Shown: positions 38,084-46,260 of the stretch, one piece after another | Layout of the letters: each line of letters begins with the position of its first letter | How positions within the stretch are numbered: position 1 is the stretch's first letter | Assembly: GCF_000568405.1 (NCBI RefSeq) | Contig: NZ_ARZY01000031.1 | Location: 1 to 55,046, forward strand | Direction: 5' to 3' | Origin: Catenovulum agarivorans DS-2 | GTDB lineage: Bacteria; Pseudomonadota; Gammaproteobacteria; Enterobacterales; Alteromonadaceae | Length of the DNA stretch: 55,046 bases | The notes under the pieces: model-generated | Told to the model about the DNA's origin: nothing | The model's database searches: none | The model's input: the letters and a program-made list of their open reading frames with translations, nothing else | Position numbers and translations under genes: made by a program

Positions 38084-38758
38084 ATGTCAAGACAATATCG
38101 AGCAATAACAGAATCACACGTAACAGAGTTTAACGGTTTTCCTCTTCCTAAAGGTGGGGGTCCATACTACACCAATCACTTGGATAAAATTGATAAAACA
38201 ATTCAGTGTGCATTAAGAGAACATCCTCGTACTATGGCCGTTAGATTAGATTTACACATACCCAGCTACCATAGGGATGATTATTGTGCGCCAGCGTATA
38301 CCGGCTCCAGCATAATTACCCGCTTTTTTGAATCATTGAATGCTAAGTTGACTGCCGATGAAATGCAACGCAGAAGAAACAATACCAGAGTACACCCATG
38401 TCGATTGAGATATATATGGTGCAAAGAAAAGGTGAGCTCATTGCACCCACATTACCACCTTGTGTTATTTGTGAATAAAGACAGGTTCCACACTGTAGGC
38501 AGTATCGATATGCAAAGTGGTGAGCGTGGGTTGTTCAATATGGTAGTCGAAGCATGGGCGAGTGCAATTGGGATACTGTCACCAAATCCAACAATCGTAC
38601 ATATGCCGGTTAAAGCAGTGTATTGGCTTACGCAGTCAGACCTTGCTCAGAAGAGCCCGAAAATATGTGATTTTTTTCAAAGAGCCGCTTATTTAGCCAA
38701 AGTGGATTCAAAGCATGCCGAGAAAGGCGAGCACTTCTTTGGTAGTAGCCGAGGGTAA
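38084..38758 (+). CDS. Inovirus Gp2 / YagK-YfjJ-like protein
   Basis: 224 residues. The pattern DKIDKTIQCALREHPRTMAVRLDLHIP, then YIWCKEKVSSLHPHYHLVLFVNKD (HPHYH at 121-125) and a C-terminal AVYWLTQSDLA...RAAYLAK, fits the inovirus-type Gp2 family (YagK_YfjJ C-terminal domain). This family resembles HUH replication initiators and occurs in filamentous phages, satellites and prophage remnants. AGGAT 7 bases upstream supports the start. No phage coat or zot genes are visible nearby, so this is a remnant or a minimal satellite. Confidence 0.75.
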   Translation: MSRQYRAITESHVTEFNGFPLPKGGGPYYTNHLDKIDKTIQCALREHPRTMAVRLDLHIPSYHRDDYCAPAYTGSSIITRFFESLNAKLTADEMQRRRNNTRVHPCRLRYIWCKEKVSSLHPHYHLVLFVNKDRFHTVGSIDMQSGERGLFNMVVEAWASAIGILSPNPTIVHMPVKAVYWLTQSDLAQKSPKICDFFQRAAYLAKVDSKHAEKGEHFFGSSRG

Positions 38759-38784
38759 GGTGTCGCCATTAGATGTGCTGCAGG

Positions 38785-40266
38785 TTATGAGGCAAGTAGT
38801 GACAGTGCAATATTCGGTTGCTGCTGTGCCTGTATTAGCAAGGTTTCGGCGGATTGTTTGAGAATTTGGTGTTTTACAAGGCTTGCCGTTTCCGCAGCAT
38901 AATCTGCATCATGAATGCGACTTTTGGCGTTAGTCACATTCTCAGCAACGTTAGATAAGTTTCTGATGGCAGATTCAAATCTATTGCCTGTTGCGCCCAT
39001 ACTGCTGCGTTGATTGTTCACCTGGTACTGTGCAATATCCAGTATGCGAATGGCCTGCTCATATCCATCTTGAGTATTAATATCGAGTACGTCTATTGTG
39101 GCTTTGATTTTATCTACAGCGTATAAGCCTAGCTCTGGAATATTTTCAGGCAACACATCTAGGTTTGAAAGTTTTTCGCCAAATGACGTGAGTCTGAACC
39201 TTGGGATATAAAGTCCATCATCGGTACCGGGAAACGCATTCGCCATATCATCCAATTTAACCCCATTTGAAGCAACAAACGTAATACCGGTAGAGTTTGG
39301 ATTTGATGGGTGAAAAATACCTGACACATGAACACCAGAACCACTTAAAGCGGATCTTATTTGGCCTAAAGCTTCAGAAACATAATAACCATTTTCACTG
39401 GTTACTGATGGGTTTGCAGGGTCATAATGTATGGCTGGGTCATAAGTAGGTATATTGATTGCGACATTAATGTCATTCACTTTAAAGGTGGTAGGTTGCA
39501 TAGATGGATCAAAATAAGAATGTACAACGGTGCTGTAATTATCGATTCGTTCCACTTTAACTGGAGAATTATTAACTGGGAAATCAGCATTATTGATCTC
39601 ATCAAAAAACTCCTGAGCAGTATTGTATGGACCTGAAAATTCAACGCCGTTTAAGTTTAGCGCCTGTGAATCTAGTGCTTTAGTTAAGTTGGTATTCCAT
39701 GTATATGAGTTGTAACCACCGGAAGATTGATATGTTCTACGACTTTCCCACTCATAAGCACCTAGCTGGCTTGAACGTGCATCTAAGTCAGACACTTCAA
39801 TATTGTTACCAGCATTGGCATCTACTAAAAAGCGCCCAACATATTCACCGGTTAGCATGGGCTCGCCGTTGAATTCGGTTGTTTGCGCCACCCGCTCTAA
39901 TTCGGCTTTAAGCTGCTGAAATTCAGTATTGAGCGCGTGTTTGTCTGCATCAGAATAAATGCCATTACCAGATTGCACGGCTAATTGTCGCATTCGTTGA
40001 ATGAGGCTAGCGGTTTCAGATAATGCGCCATCGGCTACTTGAGTGGCTGATATACCATCACTGCTGTTTCTAATGCTCTGGTTTAATCCACCAATTTGTG
40101 ACGTCATTCTGTCGGAAATTTGCATACCCGCTGCATCATCTGCAGCACGATTAATTCGAAAACCTGAAGATAAACGTTCAAACGCCTTATCCAACTCCGT
40201 GTTGTGTCCACGTAGTTGGTTATTCAAATTAATGACACTTGTTTGATTTTGAATGGACAGACTCAC
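38785..40266 (-). CDS. Flagellin
   Basis: 493 residues from the GTG at 40266, chosen because AAGGA lies 8 bases upstream and the flagellin N-terminus (SLSIQNQTSVINLNNQL) starts there; a frame to 40350 adds a tail without homology. The N-terminal D0/D1 region has AFERLSSGFRINRAADDAAG and QRMRQLAVQSGNG; the C-terminal region has GATGNRFESAIRNLSNV and SRIHDADYAAE. About 250 residues of variable outer domain lie between. It forms the flagellar filament. No other flagellar gene lies in the window and the gene is among mobile-element genes. Confidence 0.92.
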   Translation of the reverse strand: MSLSIQNQTSVINLNNQLRGHNTELDKAFERLSSGFRINRAADDAAGMQISDRMTSQIGGLNQSIRNSSDGISATQVADGALSETASLIQRMRQLAVQSGNGIYSDADKHALNTEFQQLKAELERVAQTTEFNGEPMLTGEYVGRFLVDANAGNNIEVSDLDARSSQLGAYEWESRRTYQSSGGYNSYTWNTNLTKALDSQALNLNGVEFSGPYNTAQEFFDEINNADFPVNNSPVKVERIDNYSTVVHSYFDPSMQPTTFKVNDINVAINIPTYDPAIHYDPANPSVTSENGYYVSEALGQIRSALSGSGVHVSGIFHPSNPNSTGITFVASNGVKLDDMANAFPGTDDGLYIPRFRLTSFGEKLSNLDVLPENIPELGLYAVDKIKATIDVLDINTQDGYEQAIRILDIAQYQVNNQRSSMGATGNRFESAIRNLSNVAENVTNAKSRIHDADYAAETASLVKHQILKQSAETLLIQAQQQPNIALSLLAS

Positions 40267-40315
40267 CGATAATTTCCTTAAACCCTTTCCAGTGTTACGA
40301 CACCTTGCACACTTG

Positions 40316-40323
40316 TTATCGGA
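40316..40323 (-). promoter_or_regulatory. Candidate FliA (sigma-28) -10 element upstream of flagellin
   Basis: TCCGATAA on the minus strand, one base off the GCCGATAA consensus, about 50 bases before the GTG. A TAAC at about 40340 could serve as -35, but the spacing is 1-2 bases short, so the match is partial. Confidence 0.4.
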
Positions 40324-40334
40324 TTTATAAATGA

Positions 40335-40562
40335 GTGTTAGATAATCCATATGCCTATTTGGCTAGGTATATTGCTTACAGTCGCGCCATCCAAGAACAA
40401 GGGATGTCGGTTAAAGAAGCGATAGCGCATAAACGCAATGTATGTGTACCCAATGCAAAAGCAGAAAAAATGGCTGGGTTAAAAGCAGATCTTGAAACAG
40501 TCCAACAAAAGTTAAAGCAATCGAAAATGGCTTTGGAGGCGGTAAAGCAAAAACGCGTGTAG
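40335..40562 (+). CDS. Small hypothetical protein
   Basis: Up to 75 residues from a GTG, or 52 from the ATG at 40404. Begins LDNPYAYLARYIAYSRAIQEQG and ends in a Lys/Gln-rich coiled coil. Neither start has a good ribosome-binding site. It may be a small gene or the tail of a larger lost one. No family recognised. Confidence 0.35.
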   Translation: MLDNPYAYLARYIAYSRAIQEQGMSVKEAIAHKRNVCVPNAKAEKMAGLKADLETVQQKLKQSKMALEAVKQKRV

Positions 40563-40706
40563 CGAGATATTGATGCTACCTAAATTTAGCTAAGTATCCT
40601 TACCACAACCGCCACTCATAGCGCATTTTAGAAGCACGCAACCTTGGCGGTTGTTCTTTATAACAAACGATGTACACTCGCAGAAAGATTTAATTTAGGC
40701 TACCTG

Positions 40707-41276
40707 ATGATTGAATTATTCTGCACTCAAAAGTTAATTGCTAAGCTGCCAGTGAGCCAAGGCTTATTGCCCGAAGGGATTGCGTTAAATGAAAGTTTGA
40801 CGGAAAAAATATTAAATAATCCTTTATCGGGCTGGCATGCCAATTTATTAACAATCCAACGGCGAAACTGTATTTTAATGGTACACAACCAAACTCGCTT
40901 CCCACTATTATTGATTGGCTTGACCAAAAAAGATTTTGCAGTGTTGGATTACCATTTCGCTGACGCGCTCATGAATACATTGTTGAAATTGGGCGCAGAT
41001 GAAGAGCAGATGCAAGCTGCGCAAGATTTGTTAGCACCAGTTAGTATTGCAAAAGCGTTTGATCGCTCAGTACAAGGCACAATGAATCAAATGAAAGGTG
41101 ATCTTGAGCATTTCATTTGGTTTGACGATTTAAATATAATGGATTGTTCGGCATATAAACTTTCAGTTTGGTTGGCAAAACGACCTTGTACAGTTAAAGG
41201 GCAAAAAGACTGTGTCTGGCCAGATAAAGCCATGTTGCAGCTTTTAACTAGCAATGCCAGTTTGTTCCAAAACTAA
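40707..41276 (+). CDS. DUF6933-like protein
   Basis: 189 residues from the ATG at 40707 (the family begins MIELFCTQKLIAKL, and a TTG-initiated extension to 40644 has no match). The segment WHANLLTIQRRNCILMVHNQTRFPLLL fits the DUF6933 pattern. These proteins are found widely near mobile and stress genes; no activity is known to me. Confidence 0.6.
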   Translation: MIELFCTQKLIAKLPVSQGLLPEGIALNESLTEKILNNPLSGWHANLLTIQRRNCILMVHNQTRFPLLLIGLTKKDFAVLDYHFADALMNTLLKLGADEEQMQAAQDLLAPVSIAKAFDRSVQGTMNQMKGDLEHFIWFDDLNIMDCSAYKLSVWLAKRPCTVKGQKDCVWPDKAMLQLLTSNASLFQN

Positions 41277-41355
41277 GCTCAAACTCAATATGCCCAATTT
41301 ACTCACAAGGCTGAACTAATAAAATTGTGTAATAGTTATTCGCAGGTGGGGAGAT

Positions 41356-41676
41356 ATGATTCATTACAAACAAGGTAATATATTGCACGAGCAAACCCAA
41401 GCTATCGTTAATGCTGTGAATACGGTTGGCGTAATGGGAAAGGGCTTAGCTTTACAATTCAAAAAAGCATTTCCAGATAATTTTAAAGTGTACAAAAAAG
41501 CTTGTGATGAAAAATTGCTAACAACTGGGCAGGTATTGTCTGTCGAACTAAACAGTATTAATCCCCCGCATTATATTATTAACTTTCCAACTAAAGCACA
41601 TTGGAAATCGCCATCCCAAATTGGTTATATTACATCTGGATTAGAAGCTTTAAAGCAGGAAGTTAAGCGGCTTTGA
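41356..41676 (+). CDS. Truncated macrodomain protein (DarG N-terminus-like)
   Basis: 106 residues that follow the DarG/macro pattern: YKQGNILHEQTQAIVNAVN, NTVGVMGKGLALQFKKAFP, INFPTKAHWKSPSQI. DarG macrodomains remove ADP-ribose that the toxin DarT places on DNA. A full macrodomain is about 150 residues; this one stops after LEALKQEVKRL, before the segment with the usual second ligand-binding loop. No DarT toxin is next to it. The last bases TTGA overlap the start of the XRE gene, so the two are coupled. Confidence 0.7.
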   Translation: MIHYKQGNILHEQTQAIVNAVNTVGVMGKGLALQFKKAFPDNFKVYKKACDEKLLTTGQVLSVELNSINPPHYIINFPTKAHWKSPSQIGYITSGLEALKQEVKRL

Positions 41677-42074
41677 AAAATGGATTTACTGTTGAAGAAA
41701 TTGACGGTGAAGAATATAGCAGTATAGGTGACATCAATGGTTTGCATAAAACTATAGCTGCTGTGAATGTTGATAGTAGAATGCCATTAACCGGTGAAGA
41801 GTTTAAATTTTTACGAGTTGAATTGAATGCTTCGCAAAAATTACTTGGTAGCCGTTTTGGGGTTTCAGAGCAAACTATTGCCCGCTACGAAAAAGGTCAA
41901 TCAGAAATTCCTAGAACGACTGATGCTGCACTACGATCTCTATACATGGAAAGCTTGGATAAAAACAATCCAGTGAGTTATTTTCTAGATTTATTGTCTG
42001 ATGCAGAAGCGCAAGACGCAGCTAAAGATATTTTACTAGAAGAGATTCATGAGCATTGGGAAATTGCGGTTTGA
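41673..42074 (+). CDS. XRE-type helix-turn-helix protein (antitoxin-like)
   Basis: 133 residues from a TTG start that overlaps the macrodomain stop (TTGA). The HTH is at about 45-100: EEFKFLRVELNASQKLLGSRF, then VSEQTIARYEKGQSEIP. The N-terminal 35 residues resemble the leader seen in MqsA/HigA-like antitoxins but have no zinc finger. It is a likely autoregulatory DNA-binding protein. The next ATG would cut into the HTH domain, so TTG is preferred. Confidence 0.7.
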   Translation: MKNGFTVEEIDGEEYSSIGDINGLHKTIAAVNVDSRMPLTGEEFKFLRVELNASQKLLGSRFGVSEQTIARYEKGQSEIPRTTDAALRSLYMESLDKNNPVSYFLDLLSDAEAQDAAKDILLEEIHEHWEIAV

Positions 42075-42385
42075 TATTAAAAATTGCTTATTGAGCCCCA
42101 ACATTTTTGTCGGCTCTTTAATTTGTGCTGTGATGTATCTGGCTAATACAGACCCCACTGAATAACGCGGCCTTAACTCATCTCTGATTTTTTAGTTCGA
42201 ATGGCCACTTTTATCTGCTGACAAAGATTTAGTTGATGTGATTTTTACACTTCGTTTATTGAATTAATTTTTATTGATGTTTTTCTTTGCGTCGCAACAT
42301 TTCAAGTGATTTGATGTCGTATTTTGGGTGTTGATGTATGTCGTATTTTTGCGTACATTTTATACGGTGAACATAGGGGCTATTG
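42075..42385 (+). other. Intergenic region with 12-bp direct repeat
   Basis: About 310 bases with no credible gene. Near its right end ATGTCGTATTTT occurs twice (42314-42325 and 42338-42349, 24 bases apart). CGTAT at 42343 is also complementary to ATACG at 42362-42366. These lie just upstream of the AbiEi-type gene and are candidate operator sites for it. Confidence 0.45.
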
Positions 42386-42802
42386 ATGACTATTCAAAGC
42401 AGAATTCAAATGAGAGTTAAGCGCTCGAAGCGTTCTGTTTTCCTGCGTTCTGATTTTGAGGACATTGCTGGTTATGATCAAGTGGGCCGGGTGCTGAGAA
42501 AGCTTGCTCTTGATGGCTTACTGATGAAGATTGGTTATGGCTTGTATGTTCGAGCTAGAAAAAATCGAATTACCGGAAAGTTGATGCCTGATAATGATGG
42601 TGGCGCAGATGGCGTATTGATTGAAGCCATGGAGCGATTAGGTGTCGATTATAAATTTGATGATCTATCAAACATGAACTTAACAGGTCAAAGCACACAA
42701 ATTCCAGCAAGCGTTAAAATCACCCCAAAAGATCCTCGCTTCACTCGTAAAATTACTGTAGGCAAGCAGTGTGTCAATACTGACATGCCTGAAGTCGATT
42801 GA
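42386..42802 (+). CDS. AbiEi-type antitoxin / DUF6088 protein without partner
   Basis: 138 residues from the ATG at 42386 (AGGGG 7 bases upstream; a TTG one codon earlier is not needed). The N-terminal 60 residues (RVKRSKRSVFLRSDFEDI, GRVLRKLALDGLLMKIGYGLYVRA) form the winged helix of AbiEi/DUF6088 proteins, which repress their own operon and counter the nucleotidyltransferase toxin AbiEii. No AbiEii gene follows: 42803-42934 is empty. It is an orphan. Confidence 0.65.
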   Translation: MTIQSRIQMRVKRSKRSVFLRSDFEDIAGYDQVGRVLRKLALDGLLMKIGYGLYVRARKNRITGKLMPDNDGGADGVLIEAMERLGVDYKFDDLSNMNLTGQSTQIPASVKITPKDPRFTRKITVGKQCVNTDMPEVD

Positions 42803-42934
42803 GTAATATTTAATCCTAACCAGATTCGTTGCTGCCATTTTAAATAAAAAGAACACTAAAATATTTGCCTTGGTGTATCTTTGTGGATACACTTTGTTAT
42901 AGTTATAGATGATGCAACGTAAATATTTTGGTAT

Positions 42935-43234
42935 ATGGAATACATTGTTAAGAGACTGGACGAGTTTAACGACTGGCTGAACGATATAAAAGACAGTAAA
43001 ACTCGGCTGCGTTTAGCTCGCCGATTAGACAAAGCAGGCCGAGGGTTATTGGGCGATGTTAAGCCTGTTGGTGATGATGTTTGGGAAATGCGCGAATTTT
43101 TCGGCCCAGGTTGGCGTATGTATTATGTGATTAGGGGCGAGTATATTGTAATTATGCTGGGCGGTGGTGATAAATCGAGCCAGACTAAAGATATTGAAAT
43201 TGCTCTGAAAAGAGCGGAAAGCCTTGGGGATTAG
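42935..43234 (+). CDS. RelE/ParE-family toxin, HI1419 type
   Basis: 99 residues: DEFNDWLNDIKDSKTRLRLARRLDKAGRG, VWEMREFFGPGWRMYYVIRG, IVIMLGGGDKSSQTKDIE. This is the HI1419/HigB-like addiction-module toxin, normal length. It probably cleaves mRNA at the ribosome. Toxin-first order; the antitoxin begins at the base after its stop codon. Confidence 0.88.
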   Translation: MEYIVKRLDEFNDWLNDIKDSKTRLRLARRLDKAGRGLLGDVKPVGDDVWEMREFFGPGWRMYYVIRGEYIVIMLGGGDKSSQTKDIEIALKRAESLGD

Positions 43235-43549
43235 ATGATGACTCAAAAAATTAATGTAAGTAGTTTGCCAGAGTTTGATTTGTCTGAGCAGTTGAGAACC
43301 GATGACGATATTGCTGAATATTTGACTATGGTATTGGAAGAGGGGGATACGGACGAATTGATTCGTGCCATTGGTTATATTGCTAAAGCGCGTGGTATGT
43401 CGCAAATTGCTCAACAAACTGGTTTAGGGCGTGAAAGCTTATATAAAAGCTTTAGAGCTGGAGCTAAACCGCAGGCGGAAACTATTTTTAAAGTGCTCAA
43501 AGCAATTAATATTGACTTGCGTGCCGTAAGCCATGGCAGTATTGCGTAG
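43235..43549 (+). CDS. Addiction-module antidote, HI1420 type
   Basis: 104 residues with a HigA-like helix-turn-helix: DIAEYLTMVLEEGD, AKARGMSQIAQQTGLGRESLYKSF, FKVLKAINIDLR. It neutralises the toxin at 42935-43234 and usually represses the operon. The start is ATG-ATG directly after the toxin stop. Confidence 0.88.
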   Translation: MMTQKINVSSLPEFDLSEQLRTDDDIAEYLTMVLEEGDTDELIRAIGYIAKARGMSQIAQQTGLGRESLYKSFRAGAKPQAETIFKVLKAINIDLRAVSHGSIA

Positions 43550-43639
43550 AGCGATCATTCTACTTGGATACTAGCTCTAATAGTTGAATTAGAATCTCCT
43601 CCGGTAGCTGATATACAGCTGGATATTCAAAGTAAGTGT

Positions 43640-43665
43640 GGCTGAAAGTTAATTAACTTTCAGCC
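43640..43665. terminator. 26-bp perfect palindrome between convergent genes
   Basis: GGCTGAAAG at 43640-43648 and CTTTCAGCC at 43657-43665 with TTAATTAA between them, perfectly symmetrical. It includes the stop codon of the LuxR-type gene and lies 91 bases after the antitoxin. There is no T tract on either side, so it could be a bidirectional Rho-independent-like stem or a protein-binding site. Confidence 0.5.
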
Positions 43666-44097
43666 TTCAAACTCCACTAACTCGGCCGCTTTCACAAATC
43701 CCGCTTTTAGCGCCTGCCTTAATAATGCTATTGGTGAGCTAACGCCAATTTTGCGATAAATGTTAGATCTGTGCACCGATACAGTTTTTGGCATCATATC
43801 TAATGTACTAGCGATATGTTTTGGGTGGATGCCAAAACAAATCAGCCGACAAACCTCAATTTCTCGGTTGGTTAAGCCACCAAAGTCTTCGACTAATTTT
43901 CTGTCAGTCTGTTTGATTGGCGTAGATATATTCGAATCCACTTCGACTAACTCAAATATAAACCCCATACGTTGGAAAACAGATTTTAATAGTTCAGCTT
44001 CTTTAATCTCAAGCGTTTCAATATCACTCGGAAAATCCAAGGCGGTTGTGTTTTTCAGTGGCAAATCATGCCCTTTATAGACTAAGTAATATTTCAT
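43660..44097 (-). CDS. LuxR-type transcriptional regulator
   Basis: 145 residues from the ATG at 44097 (AGGTG 6 bases upstream; a longer frame to 44145 lacks homology). The C-terminal HTH reads LTNREIEVCRLICFGIHPKHIA, then KTVSVHRSNIYRKIGV, complete LuxR/FixJ type. The N-terminal 75 residues are short and unlike a receiver or autoinducer domain, so the input is unknown. It stands alone on the minus strand between a toxin-antitoxin pair and the recombinase. Confidence 0.8.
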   Translation of the reverse strand: MKYYLVYKGHDLPLKNTTALDFPSDIETLEIKEAELLKSVFQRMGFIFELVEVDSNISTPIKQTDRKLVEDFGGLTNREIEVCRLICFGIHPKHIASTLDMMPKTVSVHRSNIYRKIGVSSPIALLRQALKAGFVKAAELVEFEG

Positions 44098-44276
44098 GGC
44101 ACACCTATACAACTGGTTTAAGTCCCTATAAAAGCCGCACAACATCCTTGTTCACAAACAGGGGGCTGACGAGGATGATACTCTAACTAATATTGTATAC
44201 AAGAAGGGATAGTCAAATTGCTTATAAGGCTAAGTTATTTGCTTAGTTTTGTTGATTAAATAAACAAAATGGCTTT

Positions 44277-44837
44277 CTATAACTCAAGCTCTTTAAAGTC
44301 ACAATCTATTTCATCTTGCGTTATACCGATATAACGTAAAGTCGCAGACTCCTGACTATGCCTAAGCATTTTCATCACCCGGCCTAAATCTTGGGTTTTT
44401 TGGTACAACATATAACCACGGGTTTTGCGCATTGAGTGAGTACCTAAATTGAGGTTGAGCTCTTCACCTACCAGCCTAAATGCATCGCAAACAGCGCGCC
44501 GCGTTAATGGCTTAGGTTTACGGTATTTGGTTTGTCGACTACGATACGACTGAAATAGGTAAACATGGTTAGGATGGCGGAGCTTAATGTCGTTAATTAA
44601 TATTTGCGCCTTGGCATTTAGTTGGATATTGGCAACTTTACCGGTTTTACTTTCGCGTAGAATTAACCTGTCTCCCTGAATGTCGGAAAACTGAATGGAT
44701 AATAAATCGGATATGCGTAGCGCTAAATTAATACCAATGTTCCACACGTCTGACATTTGTTTACTGACGCGAATAGAGAGCAGGTGGCTAATTAAACGAA
44801 TGGTGTCTGCATCTTTAATTGCATGGACTTCACACAT
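44277..44837 (-). CDS. Short tyrosine recombinase
   Basis: 186 residues from the ATG at 44837, which has GAGGAAG 6 bases upstream; earlier in-frame ATGs at 44852 and 44894 lack that site. It is essentially the catalytic domain only: Arg in NLALRISDLLSIQF, Lys in ESKTGK, HSMRKT, LRHSQESATLRYIGI with the terminal Tyr. The N-terminal DNA-clamping domain of typical integrases is absent. It should make or help make site-specific exchanges, perhaps with another recombinase. It follows DUF2787 and radC on the same strand. Confidence 0.8.
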   Translation of the reverse strand: MCEVHAIKDADTIRLISHLLSIRVSKQMSDVWNIGINLALRISDLLSIQFSDIQGDRLILRESKTGKVANIQLNAKAQILINDIKLRHPNHVYLFQSYRSRQTKYRKPKPLTRRAVCDAFRLVGEELNLNLGTHSMRKTRGYMLYQKTQDLGRVMKMLRHSQESATLRYIGITQDEIDCDFKELEL

Positions 44838-44927
44838 GGTTAACTTCCTCATTTTTTCTATAAAGGGTAAAAAGGGAACCAAGGGCGCTTTCAAATACCG
44901 AAGGCCCCATGGGACGGGGGATGCAAT

Positions 44928-44952
44928 CTTCCCGTTTTACCAATACGGGAAG
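44928..44952. repeat. 8-bp inverted repeat between DUF2787 and recombinase genes
   Basis: CTTCCCGT (44928-44935) and ACGGGAAG (44945-44952) are exact complements with a 9-base loop. No T run follows on the minus strand. It could be an attenuator-like stem or recombinase-related site. Confidence 0.35.
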
Positions 44953-44966
44953 CTAGAATAGAACTG

Positions 44967-45386
44967 CTAATTTTCACAACTTACTTCAACTTCAAACACA
45001 CCAAGCTGGTGGTAGCTTAAAAAATTGCGGATAAAGTCACGAATGTATTGCCCTGCAAAAAAGTCGTTGATTGCTCTATCCATCACACGCACAGTTTTGC
45101 TGGCAAAACAAATATCCACCTCTTTCACCAGTTCGGGTTGGTAAAAATCAAGGTAACAAAAATCTGTAATGTAAATAAACTTCCAACCGCTAGCGCGTTT
45201 TTCTAATCGCACTTCTAGCGGGTGGTATCCACCTTGTTCGGCACTATAGTTTGGGTCCCTAAAGTTAAGCGTGATTGCTTGGGTTGCTTCGGAAAGTTGT
45301 GCGCTACTCGCTACACATTTATTAATCACGGTTTTAAACCTTGCTGGTAACTCAAAACCTTGTGTTGGGCTGAATAATAAACTCAT
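44967..45386 (-). CDS. DUF2787-family protein
   Basis: 139 residues. The segment LNFRDPNYSAEQGGYHPLEVRLEK and WKFIYITDFCYLD match the DUF2787 pattern known from Vibrio and Shewanella islands. No activity is known. AGGAGA 8 bases upstream supports the start. It lies 10 bases after radC in the same direction, so they form one operon. Confidence 0.75.
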   Translation of the reverse strand: MSLLFSPTQGFELPARFKTVINKCVASSAQLSEATQAITLNFRDPNYSAEQGGYHPLEVRLEKRASGWKFIYITDFCYLDFYQPELVKEVDICFASKTVRVMDRAINDFFAGQYIRDFIRNFLSYHQLGVFEVEVSCEN

Positions 45387-45396
45387 ATGGTATCTC

Positions 45397-45873
45397 CTAT
45401 ATCAAACCGGCTTCGGCAAACGAATAGGTCGATTCACCAACAATGATATGGTCAAGCACTCTTACATCTATCAGTGCTAAAGCTTGTTTTAAACGCTCAG
45501 TAATTTGTTTGTCTGAGTGAGATGGGTCGGGCACGCCAGATGGATGGTTGTGCGCAAAAATTACTGCCGCCGCATTGTATTGCAGAACCAACTTAACCAC
45601 CTCACGCGGGTAAACTGAAGCACCGTCGATGGTGCCATAAAACAGCTCTTTGTACTGAATGAGCCTGTGCTGGTTATCCAACATTAATACTGAAAATACC
45701 TCACTGTCGTGCTGATTAAGCTTGCACGACAAATAAGCTTTAGTCGCATCTACGTTATAAAACGCTTGTTCTCGTACATAGCGCGCTTCAAGAATAGATG
45801 CCGCCTGATTCAAAATTGCCTTGTCTTCGTCTTTCAAACTAGTTAAGTAATCTGTGGTTTTAGTGCTGTGCAT
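45397..45873 (-). CDS. radC: RadC-family JAB/MPN protein
   Basis: 158 residues from the ATG at 45873 (GGAGG upstream). The JAMM zinc motif is complete: [14 protein letters not shown]. Earlier [10 protein letters not shown] and [12 protein letters not shown] match RadC. It is shorter than chromosomal RadC (about 220), lacking the N-terminal helix-hairpin-helix region, as is normal for the island form. The family is common in defence and integrative islands; its reaction is unclear. Confidence 0.88.
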   Translation of the reverse strand: MHSTKTTDYLTSLKDEDKAILNQAASILEARYVREQAFYNVDATKAYLSCKLNQHDSEVFSVLMLDNQHRLIQYKELFYGTIDGASVYPREVVKLVLQYNAAAVIFAHNHPSGVPDPSHSDKQITERLKQALALIDVRVLDHIIVGESTYSFAEAGLI

Positions 45874-45910
45874 AATGGCCTCCAGGGTGATTAAAATATT
45901 TATGCACAAA

Positions 45911-45937
45911 GGTAATATAGGTTTGAATTTTGTTGGA
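45911..45937 (-). promoter_or_regulatory. Shared upstream element, copy A (before radC)
   Basis: 27 bases starting GGTAATATAGGTTTG on the plus strand; 24 of 27 positions equal copy B at 46997-47023. It lies 38 bases before the radC start and, read on the minus strand, contains a TATATT that could be a -10. Likely a common promoter or operator for the island genes. Confidence 0.5.
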
Positions 45938-46019
45938 TTTAACGTCCAAATAAATCCAATGCCGTGTAACAGAATACGGGCACTGCTTATTGAATGAAAC
46001 GAACAGTAGGAGTAATTCA

Positions 46020-46202
46020 ATGACTAGATTAATTAAGTTAAAAACCGTACTCAATGTAACTGGCCTAGGGCGCTCAACTTTATACGAATATGTGAAGAAT
46101 GGACAATTTCCAAAACCAGTTGACCTAGGCATCAGAAATGTAGCTTGGGTAGAATCAGAAGTAGAAGAATGGATTCAACAGCGTATAGCCGCACGAAAAT
46201 AA
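46020..46202 (+). CDS. AlpA-family phage regulator (copy 1)
   Basis: 60 residues from the ATG at 46020 (AGGAG 7 bases upstream). [29 protein letters not shown] and [14 protein letters not shown] are the AlpA/excisionase-like winged HTH. AlpA proteins activate integrase or excision genes of cryptic prophages. It is divergent from radC and close to a shared promoter element. Confidence 0.88.
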   Translation: MTRLIKLKTVLNVTGLGRSTLYEYVKNGQFPKPVDLGIRNVAWVESEVEEWIQQRIAARK

Positions 46203-46260
46203 ATCGAAAAAATTTCACACATACATCATGTCTATTGAAGCAATTAATGAGGACTTAACC

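Noticed and set aside
41356-41676. A complete DarTG toxin-antitoxin system
   Set aside because: The macrodomain is truncated and no DarT-like gene lies on either side.
43046-43417. 123-codon minus-strand frame across the toxin-antitoxin pair
   Set aside because: Both plus-strand genes are clear family members; the antisense frame has no recognisable pattern.
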